Below, piece by piece: positions 18,105-27,810 of a DNA stretch of 64,000 nt (position 1 is its first letter; each line of letters starts with the position of its first letter). The DNA is from Bradyrhizobium ivorense (GTDB lineage Bacteria; Pseudomonadota; Alphaproteobacteria; Rhizobiales; Xanthobacteraceae): NCBI RefSeq assembly GCF_900696085.1, contig NZ_CAADFC020000016.1, positions 558,001 to 622,000 of the forward strand, read 5' to 3'. Below the pieces are notes generated by a model. It was given only the letters and a program-made list of their open reading frames with translations, was not told the origin of the DNA and did no database searches. The position numbers and the translations under genes are program-made.

Positions 18105-18158
18105 CGTGCGGCTACGTCGGTTAGCCTGGGCCGGTCGTTCCCCGTATCCAAGCGCCTC

Positions 18159-19385
18159 TCACTCTAGCCGCTCGACCTTGCGCAGCGACGGGAACAGCTT
18201 CATCCAGAGCAGCGCCACCGCGATGGTGCCGAGGCCGCCGATCAGCGCGGCCGGGATGGTGCCGAACAGCGCTGCGGTGATGCCGCTTTCGAACTCGCCG
18301 AGCTGGTTGGAGGCGTTGACGAACAGATAGTTCACCGCGCCGACGCGGCCGCGCATCTCGTCCGGCGTCGCCAGCTGCACCAGCGAGACGCGGATCACGA
18401 CGCTGATGGTGTCGGCGGCGCCCATCGCGGCTAGCGCCAGGGTCGAGAGCCAGATCTCCTTCGACAGCGCGAACACGCAGATCGCGATCCCGAACGCGAT
18501 CACGCCCTGGAACATGCGCAAGCCGACATGGCGCGAGATCGGATGCCGCGTCAACACGGCGGTCATCACGAGCGCGCCGACCGCGGGCGCAGCGCGCATC
18601 ACGCCGAGCGCCCAGGGGCCGGCCTGCAGGATGTCGCGGGCATAGATCGGCAGCAGCGCGCTGGCGCCGCCGAGCAGCACCGCGAACAGATCGAGCGAGA
18701 TGGTGCCGAGGATCGCCGGATTGTCGCGGACGAATTTGACGCCGGCAAACAGCTGATCGAGCGACGGCGGGTCCGGCTCGGCCGCCGGACGTTCCAGCCG
18801 GATCGCGCCGCAGAGCACGGCAGCGAGCAGCCAGAATGCCGCCATCACGGCGTAAGGCACCGCCGGCGAAATTGCGTAGGTGAGGCCGCCGATCGCCGGA
18901 CCCGCGACGATCGAGAATTGCCAGGCGCCGGTCGACAGCGCGGTGGCGCGCTGCAGCTGCCCCTCCGGCGCCACGGCCGGCAGCAGCGCCGAGGCGGCCG
19001 GGTCGCCGAACGCCGCCGCGACGCCGAACGTCACCAGCGCCGAGAAGATCTCCAGTACCGTCAAATCGCCGGCAAAGCTGCGCCAGCCGAGATAGGCGGC
19101 CGCCAGCCCCTGGATGATCTGGCAGGCCTGCACGACGCGGCGGCGATCGTAGCGATCGGCGGCATGGCCGGCGATGAAGACCAGCAGCGCGCTCGGGATG
19201 AACTGCACCAGCCCGACCAGGCCGAGATAGACCGCGCTGCCGGTCAGCGCGTAGACCTGCCAGCCGATCGCGACGGTGGCGATCTGGTAGGCGAATTCGG
19301 AGAAGCTGCGCGACGCCACGAACAGCAGGAGCGGCGGATGACGGAACAGATTGTCGGCTGCTGCGGCCTCAGGTTGTGCGGACAT
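18159..19385 (-). CDS. MFS transporter, EntS/MFS_3-like exporter
   Basis: A protein of 408 residues with about 12 hydrophobic spans and the MFS loop motif GHAADRYDRRRVVQ between spans 2 and 3. The FASRSFSEFAYQIATVAIGWQVYALTG start and the GDPAASALLPAVAP and GGLTYAISPAVPYAVMA segments match the multidrug/siderophore exporter branch that includes EntS. The substrate is not predictable; no siderophore genes are near. It is convergent with the SEC-C gene and lies downstream of recQ on the same strand with a 75-bp gap. Confidence 0.9.
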   Translation of the reverse strand: MSAQPEAAAADNLFRHPPLLLFVASRSFSEFAYQIATVAIGWQVYALTGSAVYLGLVGLVQFIPSALLVFIAGHAADRYDRRRVVQACQIIQGLAAAYLGWRSFAGDLTVLEIFSALVTFGVAAAFGDPAASALLPAVAPEGQLQRATALSTGAWQFSIVAGPAIGGLTYAISPAVPYAVMAAFWLLAAVLCGAIRLERPAAEPDPPSLDQLFAGVKFVRDNPAILGTISLDLFAVLLGGASALLPIYARDILQAGPWALGVMRAAPAVGALVMTAVLTRHPISRHVGLRMFQGVIAFGIAICVFALSKEIWLSTLALAAMGAADTISVVIRVSLVQLATPDEMRGRVGAVNYLFVNASNQLGEFESGITAALFGTIPAALIGGLGTIAVALLWMKLFPSLRKVERLE

Positions 19386-19460
19386 GCGTCACGCATGGCG
19401 GAGCGCGTGATCCACGTCAACACGCAGGGATTAGACGGACTATAAAATTCGGCTAGAGGC

Positions 19461-21329
19461 TCAGCCCTCGGTCCTGTTCACCAGGGCGATCAGCTCGTCG
19501 CCGTAATGCTCGAGCTTCTTGTCGCCGATGCCGGCGATGTTGCGCAGCTCGTTCAGCGACGCCGGCCGCACCGCGGCGATGCCGTCGATGGTGGAATCGT
19601 GCAGCACGACATAGGCCGGCACGCCGCGCTGCCGCGCGATGTCGGAGCGCCAGGCGCGCAGCGCCGCGTGCAGGGCGGGATTGGCGGCGGCGCCCTTGCC
19701 GTTGCTGGCGGGTGCGAGCTCGCCGCGGCGCGACTTGTCGCGGATGGCGCGGTTGCGGGCGCCTTCCGGCTGCTCGCGCAGCATCACCTGTGTCTCTCCC
19801 TTCAGCACGCCGCGGGCGCTGTCGGTCAGCTTCAGCGCGCCGAAGGCGTCGCTGGCGGCGCGCAGATGGCCCATCGCCACCAGCTGACGCAGCACCGCGC
19901 GCCACTGCTTCTCGTTGAGCTCGCGGCCGATGCCGAACACCGACAGCTGGTCGTGGTTGAACTGCTTGACGCGCTCGGTCAGCCGCCCGACCAGCACATC
20001 GATCAGGTGCATGGCGCCGAACCGCTGCCCGGTGCGATAGACGCAGGACAGCAGTTTTTGCGCCAGCACCTTGCCGTCGCGCACCCGCGGCGGCGTCAGG
20101 CAGTTGTCGCAATTGCCGCAGCTCTCGTCGGCCTGCGTCTCGCCGAAATAGCCGAGCAGGCGCTGCCGCCGGCAATGCACGGTCTCGGCCAGCGCGACCA
20201 GCGCGTCGAGCTTGCCGATCGAAACGCGCTTGAAGGCGTCGGAGCCGTTCGACTCGTCGATCATGCGGCGCTGCTGCACGATGTCGGAGAGGCCGTAGGC
20301 CATCCATGCGGTCGACGGCTTGCCGTCACGGCCGGCGCGGCCGGTCTCCTGGTAATAGGCCTCGACGCTCTTCGGCAGATCGAGATGCGCGACGAAGCGC
20401 ACGTCCGGCTTGTCGATGCCCATGCCGAACGCAATGGTGGCGACGATCACGACGCCGTCCTCGTTGATGAAGCGGTCCTGGTGCCGGGCGCGCACGCTTG
20501 CATCGAGTCCGGCGTGATAGGGCAATGCCGGGATGCCGGCCTCGGTCAGCGACGCCGCGACGTCCTCGACCTTGGCGCGCGACAGGCAGTACACCACGCC
20601 GGCGTCGCCGGCATGCCGCTCCTTGATCAGGTTCTTGAGCTGCGTCACCGCGTTCTGCTTGTCGACGATCTCGTAGCGGATGTTGGGCCGGTCGAAGCTC
20701 GCGACGAAGTGCGGCGCGTCGGTGAGTTTCAGCCGTTCGGCGATCTCCTTGCGCGTCATCGCGTCCGCGGTCGCGGTCAGCGCGATGCGCGGCACGTCGG
20801 GGAAGCGCTCGGCGAGCACCGAGAGGCCGATATATTCCGGGCGGAAATCATGGCCCCATTGCGAGACGCAATGCGCCTCGTCGATCGCGAACAGCGCGAT
20901 CTGCGCCTGGCCGATCAGATTGAGGCAGCGCGGCGTCAGCAGCCGCTCCGGGGCGACATAGAGCAGATCGAGATCGCCGGCGAGCAGCCGCCGCTCGACC
21001 TCGGACGCTTCCTCATAGCTGAGCGTCGAGTTCAGCACCGCGGCGTTGACGCCGGCCTCGGTCAGGCCCGCGACCTGGTCGCGCATCAGCGCGATCAGCG
21101 GCGAGACCACGATGCCGCAGCCGTCGCGCAGCAGCGACGGCAGCTGGTAGCACAGCGACTTGCCGCCGCCGGTCGGCATCAGCACCAGGCAATTGCCGCC
21201 CTCGCTGACATGGCGGATGATCTTCTCCTGCGCGCCGCGAAAATCCGGCAGCCCGAACACGTGGTTGAGCACGGACAGCGCATCGCGGGGCGGAGGGGAT
21301 GCGCGATCGAGGGCTGGCTGGGCGGTCAT
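19461..21329 (-). CDS. recQ: ATP-dependent DNA helicase RecQ
   Basis: A protein of 622 residues from the ATG at 21329 (MTAQPALDR), preceded by AGGGA. An upstream in-frame TTG is less likely. Helicase motifs are complete: PTGGGKSLCYQLP (Walker A), DEAHCVSQWGHDFRPEY (motif II and the RecQ aromatic loop), FDRPNIRYE, and the QETGRAGRDGKPS motif VI. The RQC region has the zinc cysteines ESCGNCDNC, and an HRDC domain is at the C-terminus (VPAYVVLHDSTIDGIAA). RecQ unwinds DNA 3' to 5' in recombination and fork repair. It is divergent from the molybdenum hydroxylase operon. Confidence 0.97.
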   Translation of the reverse strand: MTAQPALDRASPPPRDALSVLNHVFGLPDFRGAQEKIIRHVSEGGNCLVLMPTGGGKSLCYQLPSLLRDGCGIVVSPLIALMRDQVAGLTEAGVNAAVLNSTLSYEEASEVERRLLAGDLDLLYVAPERLLTPRCLNLIGQAQIALFAIDEAHCVSQWGHDFRPEYIGLSVLAERFPDVPRIALTATADAMTRKEIAERLKLTDAPHFVASFDRPNIRYEIVDKQNAVTQLKNLIKERHAGDAGVVYCLSRAKVEDVAASLTEAGIPALPYHAGLDASVRARHQDRFINEDGVVIVATIAFGMGIDKPDVRFVAHLDLPKSVEAYYQETGRAGRDGKPSTAWMAYGLSDIVQQRRMIDESNGSDAFKRVSIGKLDALVALAETVHCRRQRLLGYFGETQADESCGNCDNCLTPPRVRDGKVLAQKLLSCVYRTGQRFGAMHLIDVLVGRLTERVKQFNHDQLSVFGIGRELNEKQWRAVLRQLVAMGHLRAASDAFGALKLTDSARGVLKGETQVMLREQPEGARNRAIRDKSRRGELAPASNGKGAAANPALHAALRAWRSDIARQRGVPAYVVLHDSTIDGIAAVRPASLNELRNIAGIGDKKLEHYGDELIALVNRTEG

Positions 21330-21427
21330 GATCCCTGAGGTCAACAGGCGGTGATCGGGGTCTTCGGGCCGAACGATACCGGAGCAGATGTGTTAATACA
21401 CGTCCCAACAACAAACTCAATTCAGGC

Positions 21428-22771
21428 ATGGCCCGTCGGCTGCGGATCATCACAGGCATTGCGGCTGTCGTGCTGGTCGCCGGCGCGGCGGCGGGTTTTG
21501 GCGTCGCCTGGCGTCCGTCGATTGCGGCGATCGCGCCGCCGCGGCCCGATACGTTCAATCCGGACCTCGTCAAGCGCGGCCGCGATCTTGCCGCGATCGG
21601 CAATTGCAGCACCTGCCATACCGTGCGCGGCGGCGGCAATTATGCCGGCGGCCTGCCGGTTCCGACGCCGTTCGGCACCGTTTTTTCCTCCAACATCACG
21701 CCGGATGCCGCGACCGGCATCGGCAGCTGGCCGGAAGCGGCATTCGTCCGGGCGATGCGTTCCGGCGTCAGCCGTGACGGCCGGCATCTTTACCCGACCT
21801 TCCCCTATGACCACTTCACCAACGTCTCCGATGCCGATGATCGGGCGCTGTATGCCTTCCTGATGACGCGCCAGCCGGTCAGCGCGTCTCCGCCGGCGAA
21901 TCAGCTGTCGTTTCCGTTCAATTTCCGGCCGCTGATCACGGGGTGGAAGCTGCTGTATTTTCACGGCGGCGATGTGCCGTCGAACGTGGCCAAGGGCGCG
22001 GAGTGGAACCGCGGCGCCTATCTGGTCGAGGGACTGGCGCATTGCGGCGCCTGTCACACCCCGCGCAACGCGCTCGGCGCCGAGCGCGTCAATGCGCAGT
22101 TTGCCGGCGGGGAGGTCGACAATTGGCACGCCTACGCGCTGAACGACACCTCGCACGCCCCGGTGCGGTGGACCGCCGACGCGCTGTACGCCTATCTGCG
22201 CCATGGCTGGCAGGCGGACCACGGCACCGCGCGCGGGCCGATGGCGGAAGTGGTCAGCAATCTGGCGTCGGTGCCCGACAGCGACGTGCGCGCGATCGCC
22301 GCGTACATGGCCGATATCTCGGGCGCGCCGGCGCCGGACGGCAAGCGGCCCGCAGATGCCGTGGCGCAATCGCCCCCGGCGGTTGCGGCACAGGCCGATC
22401 CCGCGGGTGCGGCGATCTATGCCGCCGCCTGTGCGTCCTGCCATGAGAGCAAGCGGCCGCTGCCCTATGGCGGCGTCGATCTCGCGCTCAGCACGGCGGT
22501 CACCAGTCCCGATCCGCGCAATCTCGCCAACATCGTGCTGGCGGGCGTCGGCGCGGTCGAGGGCGAGCGCAGCCCGATCATGCCGGGCTTTGCGGCCAGC
22601 ATTGATGACGTGCAGATGGCGGCGTTGCTGAATTATCTGCGCGTTCGCTTCGGCAAGCGGCCGGCCTGGAACGATCTCGACAAGGCCGTGCGCGATGCGC
22701 GCGCGGCGCAAGCGGTCTCGGTCGCGGCGCGCGAGGCGCCGGCCGAATCCAGTCAGCGAGGCAAGCCATGA
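21428..22771 (+). CDS. Triheme membrane-anchored cytochrome c, electron acceptor of the Mo hydroxylase
   Basis: A protein of 447 residues with an N-terminal membrane anchor (RIITGIAAVVLVAGAAAGFG). It has three heme c motifs, CSTCH (60-64), CGACH (206-210) and CASCH (335-339), the layout of alcohol/aldehyde/gluconate dehydrogenase cytochrome subunits. The gene overlaps the 2Fe-2S subunit gene by ATGA, so it is the first gene of a three-gene operon. It should pass electrons from the periplasmic molybdenum enzyme to ubiquinone or a soluble cytochrome. It is divergent from recQ across about 100 bp. Confidence 0.93.
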   Translation: MARRLRIITGIAAVVLVAGAAAGFGVAWRPSIAAIAPPRPDTFNPDLVKRGRDLAAIGNCSTCHTVRGGGNYAGGLPVPTPFGTVFSSNITPDAATGIGSWPEAAFVRAMRSGVSRDGRHLYPTFPYDHFTNVSDADDRALYAFLMTRQPVSASPPANQLSFPFNFRPLITGWKLLYFHGGDVPSNVAKGAEWNRGAYLVEGLAHCGACHTPRNALGAERVNAQFAGGEVDNWHAYALNDTSHAPVRWTADALYAYLRHGWQADHGTARGPMAEVVSNLASVPDSDVRAIAAYMADISGAPAPDGKRPADAVAQSPPAVAAQADPAGAAIYAAACASCHESKRPLPYGGVDLALSTAVTSPDPRNLANIVLAGVGAVEGERSPIMPGFAASIDDVQMAALLNYLRVRFGKRPAWNDLDKAVRDARAAQAVSVAAREAPAESSQRGKP

Positions 22772-23259
22772 TCACGTTGAAGGTCAACGGGCAGGATCAT
22801 CAGGTCGATGCCGACCCCGATACGCCGCTGCTCTACGTGCTGCGCAACGATCTCGAGCTCAACGCCGCCAAGTTCGGCTGCGGGCTCGGGCAATGCGGCT
22901 CCTGCACGGTGATCGTCGACGGCAAGGCGGTGCAGTCCTGCGTCACGCCGCTGGTGCTGCTTGCGGGCAAGCAGGTGACGACGCTCGAAGGGCTCGGCAC
23001 CCTGGCCGCGCCGGCGCCGATCCAGCGCGCCTTCATCGAGGAGCAGGCGGCGCAATGCGGCTACTGCATCGCCGGGATGATGATGCGGGCGCAGGCGCTC
23101 CTCATGCGCAATCCGAAGCCGACCGATGCGCAGATCCGCGCCGAGCTGGAGCCGAACCTCTGCCGTTGCGGCACCCATATGCGCATCCTGCGCGCCGTGC
23201 ACCGCGCCGCGCGGCTGATGGACACCGCCGATGCGGCGAGCGACAGGAGCGTCCGATGA
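22768..23259 (+). CDS. 2Fe-2S subunit of a xanthine-oxidase-family molybdenum hydroxylase
   Basis: A protein of 163 residues (longer C-terminal tail than usual) starting MITLKVNGQDHQVDADPDTP. The plant-ferredoxin-like cluster ligands are in CGLGQCGSC and QSC, and the second cluster's in QCGYCIAGM and NLCRCGTH. This is the small subunit of isoquinoline 1-oxidoreductase/aldehyde-dehydrogenase-type enzymes (IorA-like). It overlaps the genes on both sides by ATGA, so expression of the three subunits is coupled. Confidence 0.95.
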   Translation: MITLKVNGQDHQVDADPDTPLLYVLRNDLELNAAKFGCGLGQCGSCTVIVDGKAVQSCVTPLVLLAGKQVTTLEGLGTLAAPAPIQRAFIEEQAAQCGYCIAGMMMRAQALLMRNPKPTDAQIRAELEPNLCRCGTHMRILRAVHRAARLMDTADAASDRSVR

Positions 23260-25481
23260 ACGGGCCCGTGATCCTCGACCGCCGCAGCGTGCTGGCCGGC
23301 GCCGGCGCGCTGATCGTCAGCTTCTCGCTGCGTGGCGCATCGGCTCAAGAACAGAAGCCGGGCCAGGGGCCAGAGCTGCCCGGCAGCCTCGCCAAATTCC
23401 CCTATCTGGATTCCTGGATCCGCATCGATGCCGACGGCCGCATCACCGCCTTCACCGGCAAGGCCGAGCTCGGCCAGGGTTTTCGCACCGCCTTCCAGCA
23501 GATCGCGGCCGAGCAGCTCGATGTCGCCTTCGAGGCGGTGAAGATGATCACCGCCGACACCAAGCTGACGGCGAACGAAGGCTACACCTCCGGCAGCCAC
23601 TCGATGCAGGACAGCGGCACCGCCATCCTGCATGCCGCGGCACAGGCGCGCGGACTGCTGGTGGCGGAAGCCGCACGCCGGCTCGAGCTGCCGGCCGAGA
23701 CGTTGCGGACGGAAAACGCTGCCGTAGTCGCGCCGGACGGCCGGCGTCTCGGTTACGGCGAGCTTGTCGCGGCGGATATCCTGCACGTCCAGGCGCAGCC
23801 GACGTCGCCGCTGAAGGACCCGCAAAACTTCAAGGTGATGGGCCAGCCGGTGCCTCGCGTCGATATTCCGGCCAAGGTCACGGGTGGCGCAGCCTATGTG
23901 CAGGACATGCGGCTGCCCGGCATGGTGCATGCGCGGGTGGTGCGGCCGCCGAGCTACGGCGCGGAGCTCGTGGAGCTCGACGCTGCCGCGGTCGAGAAAA
24001 TGCCCGGCGTGATCCGGATCGTGCGCGACGGCAACTTCCTCGCCGTAGTCGCGGAGAAGGAATTCTTGGCCGTCAAGGCGATGCACGCGCTGGCTGCCGC
24101 GGCGAAGTGGCGGGAAAGCGCAAGGCTGCCGAACCAGAACGATCTGCCCAACGTGCTGACCAAATTGCCGTCGCAGGATTTTGCGATCTTTTCGCGCAAC
24201 GATTCGTCCGTGACCGGAACCAGGACGATCGAGGCGACCTACACGCGGCCTTACCAGTCGCACGGCTCGATCGGGCCATCCTGCGCGGTGGCGCAGTTCG
24301 CCGACGGCGCGATGACGGTGTGGACGCATACGCAAGGCGTCTATCCCGACCGCCAGGCGATTGCCGAGATGCTCGGCATGCCGCAGCCGAGCGTGCGCCT
24401 GATCCATGTCGAGGGCTCCGGCTGCTACGGCCACAACGGCGCCGACGATGCCGCGGCCGACGCGGCGCTGATCGCGCGGGCGCTGCCCGGGCGTCCGGTG
24501 CGGGTGCAGTGGATGCGCGAGCAGGAGCACGGCTGGGAGCCCTATGGCCCGGCGATGGTGACCAGGCTCAGTGCCTCGCTGGACGCGGGCGGCAAGATCG
24601 CCGACTGGAATTTTGCGGTGTGGAGCAACACCCATTCGATGCGGCCCGGCGGCGCCGGCGCGCTGCTCGCCGCCCAGCACATGGCGAAGTCGTTCGCGGT
24701 GCCTGCGCCAAAACCGCTGCCGCTGCCGGAGGGCGGCGGCGATCGCAACGCGATCCCGATCTACAACTTTCCGAATGCGCATGTGATGCATCATTTCATC
24801 GCGGCGATGCCGCTGCGGATCTCGGCGATGCGCGCGCTCGGCGCCTATCACAACGTGTTCTCGCTCGAGAGCTTTATGGACGAGCTGGCGGATCTCGCCG
24901 GCGCCGATCCGGTCGAGTTTCGCCTCAAACATCTCGACGATCAGCGCGGCCGCGCCGTGGTCGAGAAGGCCGCCGAGGAGTTCGGCTGGAGCCGCGACCG
25001 GAAGGCGCCGCCAAACCGCGGTCATGGTTTTGCATTCGCGCGCTACAAGAATCTCGCCGCCTATTGCGCCATCGCCTCCGAAGTGGAGGTCGATCGCGAG
25101 ACCGGGCGTGCCCGGCTGGTGCGCGCGGTGGCGGCGGTCGATGCCGGGCAGGTCGTCAATCCGGACGGCATCACCAACCAGATCGAGGGTGCGATCGTGC
25201 AGTCGGCGAGCTGGACGCTGTATGAAAGCGTCGCGTTCGACGATACCAGGATCACCAGCATCGACTGGCAGACCTACCCGATCCTGCGCTTCAATGCCGT
25301 GCCTGACAGCATCAAGGTCCACATCATCAACCGCCCGGGCCAGCCGTTCCTCGGCAGCGGCGAGACCGGGCAGGGCCCGGCAGCGGCATCGCTTGCCAAT
25401 GCGATTGCGCACGCGACCGGCAAGCGGCTGCGAGACCTGCCGATCAGCCGCAAGAAGATCAAGGATGCAATCGACGCCTGA
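23256..25481 (+). CDS. Molybdopterin-binding large subunit of a periplasmic Mo hydroxylase (IorB-like)
   Basis: A protein of 741 residues whose ATG overlaps the stop of the 2Fe-2S gene. It starts with a twin-arginine-type signal (LDRRSVLAGAGALIVSFSLRG), so the holoenzyme is probably exported folded by Tat. Mo-cofactor contacts include FTGKAELGQGFRT, GSCAVAQF-like (SIGPSCAVAQF), GSGCYGHNGADDAAADAA, MRALGAYHNVFSLESFMDELA and GSGETGQGPAAAS, which holds the catalytic Glu. The triheme cytochrome in the same operon fits a dehydrogenase for an aldehyde or N-heterocycle. No XdhC/CoxF-type or moco chaperone gene lies directly adjacent. The gene is convergent with the DUF2235 gene, 6 bp apart. Confidence 0.95.
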   Translation: MNGPVILDRRSVLAGAGALIVSFSLRGASAQEQKPGQGPELPGSLAKFPYLDSWIRIDADGRITAFTGKAELGQGFRTAFQQIAAEQLDVAFEAVKMITADTKLTANEGYTSGSHSMQDSGTAILHAAAQARGLLVAEAARRLELPAETLRTENAAVVAPDGRRLGYGELVAADILHVQAQPTSPLKDPQNFKVMGQPVPRVDIPAKVTGGAAYVQDMRLPGMVHARVVRPPSYGAELVELDAAAVEKMPGVIRIVRDGNFLAVVAEKEFLAVKAMHALAAAAKWRESARLPNQNDLPNVLTKLPSQDFAIFSRNDSSVTGTRTIEATYTRPYQSHGSIGPSCAVAQFADGAMTVWTHTQGVYPDRQAIAEMLGMPQPSVRLIHVEGSGCYGHNGADDAAADAALIARALPGRPVRVQWMREQEHGWEPYGPAMVTRLSASLDAGGKIADWNFAVWSNTHSMRPGGAGALLAAQHMAKSFAVPAPKPLPLPEGGGDRNAIPIYNFPNAHVMHHFIAAMPLRISAMRALGAYHNVFSLESFMDELADLAGADPVEFRLKHLDDQRGRAVVEKAAEEFGWSRDRKAPPNRGHGFAFARYKNLAAYCAIASEVEVDRETGRARLVRAVAAVDAGQVVNPDGITNQIEGAIVQSASWTLYESVAFDDTRITSIDWQTYPILRFNAVPDSIKVHIINRPGQPFLGSGETGQGPAAASLANAIAHATGKRLRDLPISRKKIKDAIDA

Positions 25482-25487
25482 GGCCGC

Positions 25488-26720
25488 TCAGGCGGCGGGA
25501 GCGGCCAATTCCGACGGTGGGGCCGGGGGCGGTGTCAGTTCCTCGACCCTGTAATCCTTAGGCAGGTTGATCGGACGATAGCCCGGATCCTTGTCCATGC
25601 GCTCCAGCACCGAGCGATGGATCAGCACGCCATCCGGAACCAGCCGCGGTTCGCCCCTCGGCAGATAGAAGCCGAGGAAGGTCTTTCGCTCGGGCCATTC
25701 CTTCCATTTGGCGCTCTTCGGAATCCATTCCAGGATTTTCCAGAACCCCGTCAGCGAATTGTGCAACGGCGCGGTCGCGCTCGGCGGCACATATTCGTGC
25801 TTGTGCGGCGGCAGCGGCATTCCCCAGGCGAGATGATCGATCAGCGCCTGGTCCATGTGCAGCCCGGCGGACTTGGCCTGCTCGAGCATCCAGATCAGCG
25901 GGAATTTTGACGGTCCGCTCTGATCCTCCGGATAGCCGCCGCCGACGTCGGAGTGAACGCCGGCGAACCAGACCTGGCGGATGTCCTGCTCGACCTCGGT
26001 CGCGGGATCGAACGGATCGGAACGGAATTTCTGCGGCTCGATCCAGCGGTTGAGGCGGAACATGCGCCGGCGCTCGTCGATCGAGATCGCCTGGCGGAAG
26101 CACTTGACGCTGGAATTGGTGCGGGTGAACAGCAGCGTCTGCAGGTCGAACCAGAAATTGTCCTGCCGCGGCACGATGATCGAGGCGACGGTGTCCCAGA
26201 CGCCGACGAACTCGATGTCGATGTTGCGGCCGCCGGCGATCTGGCTGAAGTGCCAGACCTCCTTGAGCGGGGCCAGATCGAACTTTCCGTCGGAGTCCTG
26301 GGCGTCCGAGCTCGCCTTCTTGTAGGTCGAGAACGCGTAGCCCGCGAGGTCGAGCTGGTCGACCGGCAACAGCCCCATCACGTGAACGAAGGCGGCCAGC
26401 ACCCGCACCGTATAGGCGCCGCGGCTGAAGCCGAACATCCAGACCCGGTCGCCCGGCTCCCACACCCGGCACAGGAACTGGTAGGCGCCGAGCGTGTCCT
26501 TGTCGAGACCGGCGCCGAACGCGAGCCCCCACAGGCCGCGAACCTCCTGCTTGAAGCGCCCCCAGGTGTTCTGCAGGCCGATCGTGCCGAGGCCGGGATG
26601 ATAGTAGATCCGCTGCCGGTCATCCTTGTCGGCGACGCGAAACAGCTTCAGAACGTTGGAAATATTGGCGCCGATCTCGTTGCCGGTGCCGTCGCAGCAA
26701 ATCACGATGTCCTTCGGCAT
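25488..26720 (-). CDS. DUF2235-family alpha/beta-hydrolase (phospholipase-like)
   Basis: A protein of 410 residues starting MPKDIVICCDGTGNE, the usual DUF2235 opening. The nucleophile elbow is GFSRGAYTVR at about residues 96-105, the acidic residue is in VGVWDTVAS, and the catalytic His is in FAGVHSDVGGGY. DUF2235 proteins include type VI secretion phospholipase effectors (Tle family) but also stand-alone housekeeping hydrolases. No T6SS gene, VgrG or immunity gene is adjacent, so the stand-alone reading is preferred. The proline/alanine-rich tail (TPPPAPPSELAAPAA) is unstructured. Confidence 0.9.
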   Translation of the reverse strand: MPKDIVICCDGTGNEIGANISNVLKLFRVADKDDRQRIYYHPGLGTIGLQNTWGRFKQEVRGLWGLAFGAGLDKDTLGAYQFLCRVWEPGDRVWMFGFSRGAYTVRVLAAFVHVMGLLPVDQLDLAGYAFSTYKKASSDAQDSDGKFDLAPLKEVWHFSQIAGGRNIDIEFVGVWDTVASIIVPRQDNFWFDLQTLLFTRTNSSVKCFRQAISIDERRRMFRLNRWIEPQKFRSDPFDPATEVEQDIRQVWFAGVHSDVGGGYPEDQSGPSKFPLIWMLEQAKSAGLHMDQALIDHLAWGMPLPPHKHEYVPPSATAPLHNSLTGFWKILEWIPKSAKWKEWPERKTFLGFYLPRGEPRLVPDGVLIHRSVLERMDKDPGYRPINLPKDYRVEELTPPPAPPSELAAPAA

Positions 26721-27060
26721 CCGTTGCCCTCGCGGTCGCCGTGAAATTTTCCGGGTCTATCTAGGGCATAATGCGGGGGAGATTCAATCTCCAATTGAAG
26801 ACAGTTTGATGTATCCGGCTGGACTTTCGCCAAGCCGAAGCCACGCAACGCCGGCGCCGACAAGCCGCCGTGGCAGTCGGCGGGGCCCCTGCACGATTCT
26901 TGGAAATCAATTGCAACGACTCAGAAAAGGTAGGATTCTGGCGAACAATCTCTCTGTATTCAGTTCATATTTTTCTCGTTTCGGAGACTGCGCCGGTGCA
27001 TGCGATCGTCTTGCGCGCGGATGTCCGCGATACGTTCGGCCCGCTCAGGGGCGGACCGGC
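26721..27060. other. 340-bp intergenic region with no supported gene
   Basis: This stretch is AT-richer than its surroundings. It contains a short dyad GGAGATTCAATCTCC near 26778 and probably carries the promoters of the divergent DUF2235 and membrane-protein genes. A 64-codon frame (26870-27064) overlaps the next start by ATGA but has no family character and no good ribosome site, so it is not called. Confidence 0.5.
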
Positions 27061-27597
27061 ATGAGCCACGAAACCATTGTCACGGTCATCCTCGCGGCCC
27101 TGGTCGCGATCGCATTCGGCCTGTTCTGGTGGGTCGGTACATACTCCGATCGGGTCTTCGCAAAACGGTTCCGCTCCCGCTTTCCCGAGAAGACGCTGAG
27201 CTACACCGCCAATCAGCTCGGCGAGCTCGTCACGTCAGATCTGCGGATGAAGTATGTGTTTCCGATCCTGTTCCCGCTCGATCTGATCGTGATGCTGGCG
27301 CTCGCCGGCGCGATGGGCGCCGCATCGTCGCACTGGATCGGCCGGCTCTATCCGTCGTTCGCGTGGCTCGGACTGCTGGTGCCGGCGGTGTATCTGCTCA
27401 GCGACCTGATCGAGGATTGCCTGCTGGCGTGGCTGTTGCTGCGCGGTGATCCGAACGAAGCGGCGCGGTCCGTCCCGAAGCTGAAGGCGATCACGACGAT
27501 CAAGCTCGTCAGCATCTCCGCTGCGATCGCGCTGACGCTGATCTCGTTCGTGGGCTGGCTATTCCGCCACGCGCTACCGATGGCGGCCGCGTCCTGA
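27061..27597 (+). CDS. Hypothetical integral membrane protein
   Basis: A protein of 178 residues. Hydrophobic segments are at about 7-26, 66-88, 98-118 and 148-168, giving four spans with a basic cytosolic loop (DRVFAKRFRSRFPEK) after the first. It has the acidic-cysteine motif LLSDLIEDCLLAWLLLRGD at the end of the third span. No family was recognised. It stands alone, followed by repeat A2. Confidence 0.75.
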   Translation: MSHETIVTVILAALVAIAFGLFWWVGTYSDRVFAKRFRSRFPEKTLSYTANQLGELVTSDLRMKYVFPILFPLDLIVMLALAGAMGAASSHWIGRLYPSFAWLGLLVPAVYLLSDLIEDCLLAWLLLRGDPNEAARSVPKLKAITTIKLVSISAAIALTLISFVGWLFRHALPMAAAS

Positions 27598-27603
27598 TGC
27601 GTG

Positions 27604-27809
27604 ATGAGACTAGGTCGAGCTGGAGCGGCGTCGACGGTTCACCTCTCCCTTGGGAGAGGTCGATTTGCGTAGCAAATCGGGTGAGGGGTTACGGTCTATC
27701 GAGAGAGCAAGAGCCCTCACCCGGCGCTTCGCGCCGACCTCTCCCCAGCGGGGAGAGGTGGACCGAACTCGCGGTCAAACCGATTCAACCTAACTTCATC
27801 CCGCTCTAG
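27604..27809. repeat. Dispersed palindromic repeat, family A copy 2
   Basis: About 206 bp, a fuller copy than that at 2034-2140. It has the hairpins CACCTCTCCC-TTGGGAGAGGT, GATTTGCGTAGCAAATC and CGGCGCTTCGCGCCG, then ACCTCTCCCC-AGC-GGGGAGAGGT. It ends in CTAACTTCATCCCGCTCTAG, exactly at the stop of the CoxE-like gene. The same modules recur at 44355-44618. Confidence 0.85.
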
Positions 27810-27810
27810 A

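Noticed and set aside
19506..21338. 610-codon plus-strand frame
   Set aside because: Shadow of recQ, whose helicase motifs are complete on the other strand.
22695..23255. N-terminal extension of the Mo-subunit frame
   Set aside because: It runs through the whole 2Fe-2S gene in another frame. The ATG at 23256 gives a Tat signal and an ATGA overlap.
23061..25412. 783-codon minus-strand frame
   Set aside because: Shadow of the molybdopterin subunit; no domain features.
25488..26720. DUF2235 protein as a type VI secretion effector
   Set aside because: No VgrG, PAAR, Hcp or immunity gene is adjacent, so only the hydrolase family is claimed.
26870..27064. 64-codon ORF overlapping the start of the membrane protein gene
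   Set aside because: The ATGA overlap is suggestive, but there is no ribosome site, family or compositional support.
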